In this document: positions 27,474 through 33,684 of the stretch, in pieces
Layout of the letters: each line of letters begins with the position of its first letter
Numbering within the stretch: the first letter of the stretch is position 1
Assembly (NCBI GenBank): GCA_015060535.1
Contig: SUYH01000018.1
Coordinates: forward strand, 1-58,171
Source of the DNA: Prevotella sp.
GTDB taxonomy: Bacteria; Bacteroidota; Bacteroidia; Bacteroidales; Bacteroidaceae
Direction of reading: 5' to 3'
DNA length: 58,171 nucleotides
Notes under the pieces: model-generated
Seen by the model: only the letters and a program-made list of their open reading frames with translations
Database searches by the model: none
What the model was told of the DNA's origin: nothing
Position numbers and translations under genes: made by a program

Positions 27474-28625
27474 ATGATGACCGACAATAACAACAAGTGG
27501 GTGGCCTGCTGGGGTACTGCCACCTCGATTACCGACCGTCGTGAGGCTGTCTATGCCAAGAACCTCACGCTGCGTTATCCCATCCGCATGTGCTTCAGCG
27601 GCTCGATGTTGCGCTTCCGTTTCTCCAACCTCACAGGCACCGAACCCGTCACGCTGACCAAACTCTTCGTGGCCCATGTGCCCATCACTTTCGGAGGCCA
27701 GCAGCGCGTCACCCTCGAGCCTGGTTGCGAACAGGAGAGCGACGCCATCGCCATCGAGGTGAATCGCGGCGATACCCTCGATGTGAGCTTCTATCTGGCC
27801 GACTATACCCAGATGAATAGCGGCACGCTCGTCACCGGTCCGCTCTCCAAGGGCTACTATGCCTATGGCGACTATGCCGATGCCGACGAACTGCCACTCG
27901 ACCTCTCGCGCCATACGGGCTGGTACTATTTCCTCAACACCATCGATGTGCTGACCGCTGCCGACCATCACGCCATCGTCTGCTTCGGCGACTCTATCAC
28001 CGCCCAGTCGTGGCCCGACTATATGGCTCGCATGGCCTTTGGCACCAATGCTGCCATCATCCGCCGTGCGGTCAGCGGTACCCGCATCCTGCGTCAGTAC
28101 GACTGCATCACCTATCAAGCCTATGGTCTGAAGGGCAGCACCCGTTTCCCCATCGAGATGAATGTCGCCGGAGCTACCGATGTCATCATCCAGCACGGCA
28201 TCAACGATATCATCCACCCCGTAGGCACCGATGTCAATCCCTTCCGTCCTTGGAGCGACCTGCCTACCGTCGACGAGATGGAGCAGGGGATAGAGCAGAT
28301 CTACGTCCGCCCCGCCAAGGCTATGGGACTGAAGGTGTGGAGCGGCACCCTGCTGCCTATCTATGGCTGGCGTACCTATAACGAAGACCGCGAGCTGATG
28401 CGCCAGCAGCTGAACGAGTGGCTGCGCACATCACCCATCTTCGACGGTTGTGTCGACTTCGATGCCGCCGTGCGTAGCGTCACCAATCCCAAGGCCTTCG
28501 CTGATGGTTTCGACAGCGGCGACCATCTGCACCCCAGCGAGCGAGCCTACGAAGCGATGGCCCATGCTGCCGTCCATAAACTGGTGCGCCGCATGCCCCG
28601 CATCGACCACGAAGAGCTCTTCTAG
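27474..28625 (+). CDS. SGNH/GDSL hydrolase with N-terminal beta domain
   Basis: 383 residues with no signal peptide, so probably cytoplasmic. The N-terminal half opens with WVACWGTATS, the usual opening of this GDSL subgroup, and is beta-rich. The hydrolase domain starts near residue 168: VCFGDSITAQSWP (nucleophile Ser), AVSGTRIL (Gly block), IIQHGINDII (Asn block) and DSGDHLHPSERAYEAMA (Asp/His). It probably removes acyl groups from sugars imported after the outer esterases act, which fits its neighbours; this is inference. Either of two adjacent ATGs (27474, 27477) could start it. It ends convergently with the next gene, sharing CTAG. Confidence 0.87.
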   Translation: MMTDNNNKWVACWGTATSITDRREAVYAKNLTLRYPIRMCFSGSMLRFRFSNLTGTEPVTLTKLFVAHVPITFGGQQRVTLEPGCEQESDAIAIEVNRGDTLDVSFYLADYTQMNSGTLVTGPLSKGYYAYGDYADADELPLDLSRHTGWYYFLNTIDVLTAADHHAIVCFGDSITAQSWPDYMARMAFGTNAAIIRRAVSGTRILRQYDCITYQAYGLKGSTRFPIEMNVAGATDVIIQHGINDIIHPVGTDVNPFRPWSDLPTVDEMEQGIEQIYVRPAKAMGLKVWSGTLLPIYGWRTYNEDRELMRQQLNEWLRTSPIFDGCVDFDAAVRSVTNPKAFADGFDSGDHLHPSERAYEAMAHAAVHKLVRRMPRIDHEELF

Positions 28626-29083
28626 TCAAACACTCTTGCCCATCGTGACTCCTTCGGGTCGCGGATGTTGGCCGTATGGCGGTTCCACCGCTCCACGTCT
28701 ATCAGCGTGGCCTTGGGGAATGTAGCGTGCAGTGCCGTCAGCAGGGCCTCTATCGTCGCGCTTTGCTTTTCACTCCCCTCGCCATTTGAAAGGCTACGGG
28801 TAGGCGCGTTAGCGGGAATGGAGGGGTCGGGGGTGAGGCTGTTTCCCTTCACCACATATCCCACCACCACCGATTCCGTGTTGTGATAGGTCAGCGCGTC
28901 GTCTATGCGCTGCACGATGCGGTCGGCTCGTGGCGTTCCGTCCGCCATCACCAGGAAGTGCAGACCTGAGTCGCCCGTGTTTTCGCGCACCAGTTGCGCT
29001 TTGACGGCCTCGAAGTCGTTACCATTCACGTCGTCCGCCACGTAGACGGGCATCACTACTAACTCATTGATTTCCCTACGCAT
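28622..29083 (-). CDS. Amidase-like protein lacking the zinc ligands (apparent pseudo-amidase)
   Basis: 153 residues, no signal peptide. The layout follows phage-type N-acetylmuramoyl-L-alanine amidases of Bacteroidales: start REINELVV, core GLHFLVMADGTP, YHNTESVVVGYVVKGN, then ALLTALHATFPKATL. The usual first zinc His (IVHC) is replaced by VVMP, and the C-terminal His and Cys ligands (HRD, CP) are absent (DVERWNRHTANIRDP), so amidase activity is unlikely. The loop SLTPDPS through NGEGSEKQ is encoded by a dispersed GC-rich repeat (28771-28840). It is divergent from the HU-related/smalltalk genes that an active amidase often accompanies. The homology is by eye and needs a profile search. Confidence 0.55.
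   Translation of the reverse strand: MRREINELVVMPVYVADDVNGNDFEAVKAQLVRENTGDSGLHFLVMADGTPRADRIVQRIDDALTYHNTESVVVGYVVKGNSLTPDPSIPANAPTRSLSNGEGSEKQSATIEALLTALHATFPKATLIDVERWNRHTANIRDPKESRWARVFD
28771..28840 (-). repeat. GC-rich dispersed (REP-like) repeat, copy 1, read in frame
   Basis: On the minus strand AGCCTCACCCCC..CCCCTC leads to GGCGAGGGGAGTG, the same ends as copy 2 at 30282-30321, with about 35 extra bases in the middle. It encodes SLTPDPS...NGEGS in the amidase-like protein. Confidence 0.65.
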
Positions 29084-29156
29084 CGTAGGAATGTACTGTC
29101 TCTTTGTCTGTGTTGAAGATGTGCATCATATGCGTGGGTTAGTAATTCTATTTGTG

Positions 29157-29164
29157 CAAAAGTA
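29157..29164 (-). promoter_or_regulatory. -7 element of the amidase-like gene
   Basis: TACTTTTG, giving a leader of about 70 nt before the ATG at 29083. Confidence 0.5.
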
Positions 29165-29210
29165 CAAAGAAAATAGGGAAATGCCAAAAAAAATCCCATT
29201 TAATTTTTTG

Positions 29211-29414
29211 AATACCGATTTCAGATTTCAGATTTCAGTTTTTTTTCTGAGGGGTGCATGAGGGTGGGAGAAAATAGAAGAAAATATGTATAAAATATTT
29301 ATAATAATAATATATATAATATATTATATATATTATTATTAACCATATAAAGGTCGTGCGCGAGGGTATGCATGGGGTGGCAAAAATAAAACTGAAATCT
29401 GAAATCTGTAATAC
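29211..29414. mobile_element. MITE-like element with terminal inverted repeats
   Basis: An 18-bp sequence at 29222-29239 (CAGATTTCAGATTTCAGT) returns as its exact complement at 29391-29408. The pair is flanked by the pentamer AATAC on both sides (29211-29215 and 29410-29414), as a target duplication would be. A 40-bp AT palindrome lies near the centre. It encodes no transposase. The mobile origin is inference. Confidence 0.45.
29302..29341. repeat. 40-bp perfect AT-only palindrome
   Basis: Every base from 29302 to 29341 pairs with its mirror around 29321.5; the sequence is only A and T (for example AATAATAATATATATA). It could extrude as a cruciform. It lies in the 649-bp gene-free stretch 29084-29732, which otherwise holds the MITE-like arms, the 22-bp repeats and the HU-gene promoter and leader. 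Confidence 0.9.
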
Positions 29415-29447
29415 ATGGTGTCTTTTCCTGAGAGATATGACTCAAAA

Positions 29448-29510
29448 GAATGTCTCCGAGCCGTCGGAAGAATTTCTTCGAGCGGCTGAAAGAATTTCTT
29501 CGGGCGGCTG
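29448..29510 (+). repeat. Three 22-bp-period direct repeats upstream of the HU-related gene
   Basis: Units at 29448, 29470 and 29492. The last two (GAATTTCTTCGAGCGGCTG) differ by one base over 19 bp, and the first is more diverged. They end about 55 bp before the -33 region and could be regulator-binding sites. Short open frames across them do not look like genes. Confidence 0.6.
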
Positions 29511-29563
29511 TGCGTCGGGCGGTGCGCTTTTACACTTTTTAACTAAAAGTTGGGCGTTTTTTA

Positions 29564-29595
29564 CTTGGAACGAGCGTGGATTTTTAGTACCTTTG
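29564..29595 (+). promoter_or_regulatory. Promoter of the HU-related gene
   Basis: CTTG (29564-29567), a 20-bp spacer and TACCTTTG (29588-29595). The transcript would carry a leader of about 130 nt. Confidence 0.7.
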
Positions 29596-29699
29596 TAACG
29601 TGATTCCAGAGGGAACACGTTACGAAGCAAATGGCCAAATGCTGAGGAAAATGAACAATGTTCTTTGACCTGAAGGTACAAAGCGACCAAAGGTCGAGC
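29595..29699 (+). promoter_or_regulatory. Structured 5' leader of the HU-related gene
   Basis: GTAACGTG (29595-29602) pairs perfectly with CACGTTAC (29616-29623) at the very 5' end. A second hairpin, CGACCAAAGGTCG, lies at about 29687-29699. The leader is unusually long for this window. No known riboswitch is recognised. Confidence 0.45.
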
Positions 29700-29732
29700 G
29701 AAACGATTCGAGAAGAAAGGAAAATGTAAGTT

Positions 29733-30383
29733 ATGTCAACGAACACTATTCAGATGTATGTAAACATCAAAAAGAACAATGTATCTACTTCGACGGGCTT
29801 CGGCAAGTACTACCTGAATGCCGACACCAACGAGACGCTGTCGAACGATGGTCTGGTGAACCACATCATGCACCACAACTGCGCCGTAGGTCGTGAGGCC
29901 ATCGCAGCCGTGATCAAGAAGCTGGGCGAGTGTATCCCCGAGCTGGTGGCACAGGGTCAGCCCGTGAAGATCGAAGGTCTGGGTACGTTCTACCCCACGG
30001 CAGAGTCGAGCCCCATCCTGCTGAACAAGCTGCTGGACGTGAAGTACAATCCGCTGGACGCCCTGAAGGGTATCCACCTGCGCTTCAAGCCCCAGAGCGA
30101 CAGCCTGAACGACCTGACTTCGCGCTCATACCTGAAGATGCAGGTATCGCCGGTGATCAACCTCGTGACCGACCGCGTGCAGGACGGCGTGGACGCTGAG
30201 GGCAAGAAGAAGTACAAGACGCTGCGCTGCTCGCTGCAGGAGTTCCGCGATGCTGGCGGATTCCCCGTGGCACTGTCGGCAAGCCTCACCCCCAGCCCCT
30301 CTCCAACGGGCGAGGGGAGTGGTAACACCGGAGGTGGCGACAACGGTGGCGGTAGCGCTGGCTTCGAGACCGGAGGAGAGTAG
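29733..30383 (+). CDS. HU-related DNA-binding protein (HU-HIG type)
   Basis: 216 residues, cytoplasmic, of the Bacteroidales group of HU/IHF-related proteins (DNA-binding domain, HU-related). The N-terminal half has the HU-like fold (NIKKNNVSTSTGFGKYYLN; REAIAAVIKKLGECIPELV; PVKIEGLGTFYPTAES). The C-terminal half carries the family's LTSRSYLKMQVSP region and ends in a Gly-rich tail. Within the tail, SLTPSPSPTGEGS comes from a dispersed GC-rich repeat (30282-30321), an apparent in-frame insertion. Exact role unknown; the group often precedes a smalltalk gene and an amidase gene, as is partly the case here. A UUCG hairpin follows the stop codon. Confidence 0.9.
   Translation: MSTNTIQMYVNIKKNNVSTSTGFGKYYLNADTNETLSNDGLVNHIMHHNCAVGREAIAAVIKKLGECIPELVAQGQPVKIEGLGTFYPTAESSPILLNKLLDVKYNPLDALKGIHLRFKPQSDSLNDLTSRSYLKMQVSPVINLVTDRVQDGVDAEGKKKYKTLRCSLQEFRDAGGFPVALSASLTPSPSPTGEGSGNTGGGDNGGGSAGFETGGE
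30282..30321 (+). repeat. GC-rich dispersed (REP-like) repeat, copy 2, read in frame
   Basis: AGCCTCACCCCCAGCCCCTC...GGCGAGGGGAGTG with short inverted symmetry (CCCCTC/GAGGGG). It adds SLTPSPSPTGEGS to the tail of the HU-related protein in the same frame as copy 1. Confidence 0.7.
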
Positions 30384-30384
30384 T

Positions 30385-30415
30385 AAAAGGTTAGCGCCTT
30401 CGGGCGCAACCTTTT
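30385..30415 (+). terminator. UUCG-loop hairpin between the HU-related and smalltalk-type genes
   Basis: AAAAGGTT-A-GCGCC, loop TTCG, GGCGC-AACCTTTT: 13 pairs with one bulged A. There is no long T run after it, so it may be an attenuator or mRNA 3'-end stabiliser rather than a full terminator. Confidence 0.6.
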
Positions 30416-30435
30416 AGAAGTAGGAAGTAAGAAGT

Positions 30436-30528
30436 ATGAAGAAAGAAACTTGGAAACTGATTGTGCAGATTCTGATATCGATACTGACTGCACTGGGGAC
30501 GACGCTGGGAGTGACGTCGTGTATGTGA
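30436..30528 (+). CDS. Smalltalk-type 30-residue small protein
   Basis: A 30-codon gene (MKKETWKLIVQILISILTAL then GTTLGVTSCM). It has a positively charged N-terminus, a single hydrophobic helix (about residues 7-25) and a Cys next to the C-terminus, matching what I recall as the 'smalltalk' small-protein family of Bacteroides and Prevotella. It normally lies just downstream of an HU-related gene, exactly as here (52 bp after it). Function unknown; probably membrane-associated or exported. The sequence AAGTAGGAAGTAAGAAGT precedes the ATG. Confidence 0.75.
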   Translation: MKKETWKLIVQILISILTALGTTLGVTSCM

Positions 30529-30670
30529 AGAGGTAAGTGTAGAGTCTTAAAATCTGCAATTGGAGTTGCAAAATTTACAATCGACTTTCAAAATATGCAA
30601 AAAGTGTCGAAAATCGATGTTATGACGTGAAAAAATGGGTTTAAGATGCTCCGTTTCAGATTTTTTAATG

Positions 30671-30776
30671 TATCTTTGTGACGCTTATCTTAATAATAAA
30701 GAATAGGTTCATCATATTCAGCAATTGATGAAAAGCACATCTCCTCGTGCTGTGAAGCACGGGGAGATATTTTTTT
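30671..30776 (+). ncRNA. Candidate small RNA with promoter and terminator
   Basis: TATCTTTG (30671-30678) is a good -7 element, although no TTTG is seen at the usual distance. About 60 bp downstream is a strong terminator. There is no open frame of note between. The transcript would be about 90-95 nt, from about 30685 to 30776. Alternatively the terminator simply ends the smalltalk transcript. The 30529-30670 stretch before it holds nothing I can identify. Confidence 0.35.
30739..30776 (+). terminator. Strong intrinsic terminator
   Basis: A 12-bp stem (30739-30750 with 30757-30768, one G-T pair) and 6-nt loop, then seven T. On the other strand only four T follow, so it serves plus-strand transcription. 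Confidence 0.85.
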
Positions 30777-30807
30777 CTGTAAGCACTGCGTCAAAGTGAA
30801 GTATGGG

Positions 30808-31431
30808 CTACCGCTTGTCGACGTATTCGCACGAACGGTACTTGTCGCGGGGGAAATGAAAGAGATCGTCGGAGATGCCGCCCACACGGAAATCGCTAAT
30901 CTTGATGGTGGTGTGGAAAATGCCTATCTTGATGCGGATGCTGGTGGGATAGAGGGTATGGCGGTCTAACATGACGCGAGCCTCCTTGATGCCCTTCACA
31001 CCCTTCTTGGCCTTCAGCGTGATGGCGAGGCCCTTCTTCTTATTGTCCTTGATGCTGTAGGTGTAGTTGTCGGGCTCGAACTTGAACTTGGTGGCATACT
31101 TGTCGCGCTCGTCGGAATGGGCGTCGTAGATGGTCACGCGGTTCTTCTTGCGCTCCAGTCGGTAGTAGGTGACGTCGTCGTTCCAGGCGATGTACTTCTC
31201 GTCGATGAACTTGCTCTTCTTCTGCTTCATCCAGATGGTGCCCTCGGTCTTGTAGATGCCGATGATGTTCACCTTATAGTGGAGGGAGGCTCCCTCGTCA
31301 CCATATACCTTGTTGTAAATGTCCATGAACATGCGACGTGCCTGTTGTGCGTTAGGTGTCTCGTGTTCTTGTGCCAGAATACCAATGGCCATACAGAGAA
31401 GGCCAATTATCAATAATGTTTTTCTCATCAT
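30808..31431 (-). CDS. LolA-like exported protein of unknown function
   Basis: 207 residues with a signal peptide (RKTLLIIGLLCMAIGILAQ). The mature part is beta-rich and resembles the outer-membrane lipoprotein-carrier (LolA-like) fold: SLHYKVNIIGIYKTEGTIWM, LKAKKGVKGIKEARVMLD, YPTSIRIKIG. Likely periplasmic. It starts 4 bp after the MFS gene, so it is probably co-transcribed. Two adjacent ATGs (31431, 31428) are possible starts. Family placement is by pattern only; the ligand is unknown. Confidence 0.7.
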   Translation of the reverse strand: MMRKTLLIIGLLCMAIGILAQEHETPNAQQARRMFMDIYNKVYGDEGASLHYKVNIIGIYKTEGTIWMKQKKSKFIDEKYIAWNDDVTYYRLERKKNRVTIYDAHSDERDKYATKFKFEPDNYTYSIKDNKKKGLAITLKAKKGVKGIKEARVMLDRHTLYPTSIRIKIGIFHTTIKISDFRVGGISDDLFHFPRDKYRSCEYVDKR

Positions 31432-31435
31432 GTGT

Positions 31436-32617
31436 TTAAATAGTAAGCCTGCGGACGTTGAAGAAACGGCAGGTCTTGATAAAATACAACAGAACGCCCA
31501 CCAGATTGACAATGGCGACAACCCAGAAGGCGAACGAATAGCCCAGCAGCTCGGCCAGCACGCCACCCAGGAGGATGCCCAGTCCCATACCGATGTCCCA
31601 CGACACGAGGATGGTGGAATTGGCGGTGCCTCGCTCGTTATGATGGGCTACGCAGATCATCATGTTCTGGAAAGCAGGCCACAGGTGGCCGTTACCCAGT
31701 CCGATGAGTAGTGCTGAGCCGTAATAGCCCACCAGATTAGGACTGGCGACGAACAGCGTATAGCCTACGAGCGAGATGACCATACCCTCGGCGGCATTAT
31801 GCGTCATGCGACCTTCGCGCAGCGCCTTGCCTCCCTGCAGACGCGACAGGATGAGTCCGATGGAGCAGAGCATAAACCAGGCTCCCGTGCCGCCCGTCAT
31901 GCCCAGCACCTGCTTGCCGTAGATGGCGAGATAATTGCTCATCACACCAAAGCAGAAGCCGAAGAACACCATGTTGACGGCGATGAGCCACCCACGCTTG
32001 AGGAAAAAACGGTCGAGGGAGAGTTTAGTGTTTAGCGTTGAGCGTTTAGCGAATTTTTCTGGCAGCTTCACGGTGGCATCGGCTATGAGGCCGAGGGTGG
32101 CTATGACAAGGGCTGTCCAGAAGAGGAGCTCGAAGTTGTGGGTCTGCGAATAGAGGAAGATGGCGAACGATGGCGAGATGGCCATAGCCAGATTGTTGCT
32201 GAGCCCGTAATAGCCTATGGCTTCGTTGCGACGCGAGGAGGGCACCACATCGATGGCTACCGTAGAATTGGCTACCGTCAGTGCGCCAAAGGGTGCTCCG
32301 TGGAGCGTACGGACAATGGTGAACAGCAGCAGGGCAGAGGCCGCCAGATAGCCCGCGAAGAAGATGGCAAAGGCGGTATAGGAGACGAGCAGTACCATAC
32401 GGCGTGGGAACGAGTCGACCAGATAGCCGCTGAACGGACGGGTGAGCAGTGCCACGATGGTATAGCCGGACAAGACAAGACCTATCACATCCTTCGTGGC
32501 CCCAAAGGTCTCATGGAGATAGAGGGGCAGTAAGGGCGTGAGCTGATAGAAGGCGAAGAACAGCGCGAAATTGGCGAACATCACCTTGCAATAGTTCTTG
32601 TTCCAGAGTCTCTCCAT
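31436..32617 (-). CDS. Major facilitator superfamily transporter
   Basis: 393 residues, about 12 membrane helices. The motif between helices 2 and 3 (SGYLVDSFPRRMVLL) is the MFS signature. The substrate is not evident; the overall look is drug-efflux or general metabolite type. The central cytoplasmic loop (about residues 185-200, FAKRSTLNTKLSLD) is encoded by a TTTAGCG-type micro-repeat (32022-32051), otherwise found in intergenic spacers here. The gene abuts hisC (no gap) where many Bacteroidales have hisB, so it may have replaced or displaced it. Confidence 0.9.
   Translation of the reverse strand: MERLWNKNYCKVMFANFALFFAFYQLTPLLPLYLHETFGATKDVIGLVLSGYTIVALLTRPFSGYLVDSFPRRMVLLVSYTAFAIFFAGYLAASALLLFTIVRTLHGAPFGALTVANSTVAIDVVPSSRRNEAIGYYGLSNNLAMAISPSFAIFLYSQTHNFELLFWTALVIATLGLIADATVKLPEKFAKRSTLNTKLSLDRFFLKRGWLIAVNMVFFGFCFGVMSNYLAIYGKQVLGMTGGTGAWFMLCSIGLILSRLQGGKALREGRMTHNAAEGMVISLVGYTLFVASPNLVGYYGSALLIGLGNGHLWPAFQNMMICVAHHNERGTANSTILVSWDIGMGLGILLGGVLAELLGYSFAFWVVAIVNLVGVLLYFIKTCRFFNVRRLTI
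32022..32051 (-). repeat. Spacer-type micro-repeat inside the MFS coding region
   Basis: Units of TTTAGTG/TTTAGCG/TTGAGCG in tandem on the plus strand (AAACGCT-type on the minus). Similar units occur between genes at about 38279-38297 and 39605-39622. Confidence 0.6.
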
Positions 32618-33655
32618 TTAAAACTGACGGAGGGCTGCTATTAATTCATTGTTCTCGGTGTGGGATCCAATGGTGATGCGCAGACAGTTGCTGCAGAGCT
32701 GTATCTTGCTGCGGTTGCGCACGATGATGCCTCGGTCGACCAGATAGTCGTAGATGCGCTGGGCATCGGTGACGCGAGCCAGGAAGAAATTGGCATCGGT
32801 GGGATAGATCTTCTCGCAGAGCGGCAACTCCTGGAAGGCCTGCATCAAGCGAACGCGCTCGGAGAGCAGCAACTTCACCCACTTGTCGACCTCGAAGGGG
32901 TCTTTCAGCATCGCCATAGCTTGCTGCTGGGTGAGCAGATTGACGTTATAGGGATACTTCACCTTATTATAAATGGCGATAATCTCCTTGGAGGCAAAGG
33001 CCATGCCCAGACGGATGGCTGCCGATCCCCACGCCTTCGACATGGTCTGCAGGATGATGAGGTTAGGATGGCGCACCAGCTCCTGGCGCATCGACAGCTG
33101 ACGGGCAAAGTCGATATAGGCCTCGTCGACGATGACGATACCCCCGAAGGCATCGAGCACCTTCAGCATCTCGTCGCGATTGAGCGAGTTGCCTGTGGGG
33201 TTGTTGGGCGAGCAGAGCCAGATGATCTTGGTGTTGGCGTCGCAGGCTGCCAGCAGCTTGTCTGCCTGGAAATCAAACTGATCGTCGAGCAATACCGAGC
33301 GGTATTCGACACCGTTGATGTCGGCACACACCTGATACATGCCGTAGGTGGGTGCGATGGCCACGACATTATCCTGACCAGGATTGCAGAACACGCGATA
33401 GGCCAGGTCGATGGCTTCGTCGCTGCCGTTGCCCAGGAAGATCATATCCTCGGGCACTCCCTTCACCTTCATCAGCTGTGCCTTCAGCTCGCGCTGCAGC
33501 GGGTCGGGATAGCGGTTGAAGGGGGCGTTGAAGGGATTCTCGTTGGCATCCATGAAGACATGAGCCTCCTTGCCCGAATATTCATCACGGGCTGAAGAGT
33601 AGGGTGCCAAACTCCATATATTGGGTCTTACCAGTTTCTCTAAACTAATCATCAT
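32618..33655 (-). CDS. hisC: Histidinol-phosphate aminotransferase
   Basis: PLP-dependent transamination forming L-histidinol phosphate, step 7 of histidine synthesis; cytoplasmic. 345 residues. Fold-type I aminotransferase landmarks: [55 protein letters not shown] and [14 protein letters not shown], with the PLP lysine in SKAWG. Third gene of hisG-hisD-hisC. Two ATGs in a row (33655, 33652). Confidence 0.97.
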   Translation of the reverse strand: MMISLEKLVRPNIWSLAPYSSARDEYSGKEAHVFMDANENPFNAPFNRYPDPLQRELKAQLMKVKGVPEDMIFLGNGSDEAIDLAYRVFCNPGQDNVVAIAPTYGMYQVCADINGVEYRSVLLDDQFDFQADKLLAACDANTKIIWLCSPNNPTGNSLNRDEMLKVLDAFGGIVIVDEAYIDFARQLSMRQELVRHPNLIILQTMSKAWGSAAIRLGMAFASKEIIAIYNKVKYPYNVNLLTQQQAMAMLKDPFEVDKWVKLLLSERVRLMQAFQELPLCEKIYPTDANFFLARVTDAQRIYDYLVDRGIIVRNRSKIQLCSNCLRITIGSHTENNELIAALRQF

Positions 33656-33684
33656 TACTCATTACTAATTACTCTTTACTAATT
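33656..33684 (-). repeat. TTAGTAA/GAGTAA micro-repeat between hisD and hisC
   Basis: On the minus strand TTAGTAAAGAGTAATTAGTA continues as ATGAGTAATG. It overlaps the hisD stop region and leads into the hisC start codons; another spacer of the low-complexity kind. Confidence 0.55.

Noticed and set aside
26223..28217. A 664-codon open frame fused to the alpha/beta-hydrolase
   Set aside because: The upstream 280 codons are antisense to the SGNH hydrolase gene and precede a clear promoter and signal peptide; the real start is at 27371.
29448..29510. Possible CRISPR array
   Set aside because: Units are adjacent, with only 3-bp gaps and no spacers of typical length, and no cas genes are present.
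29356..29598. Short open frame across the intergenic repeats
   Set aside because: It spans the MITE-like arm, period-22 repeats and the HU-gene promoter; the repeat period is not a multiple of three and no family is recognised.
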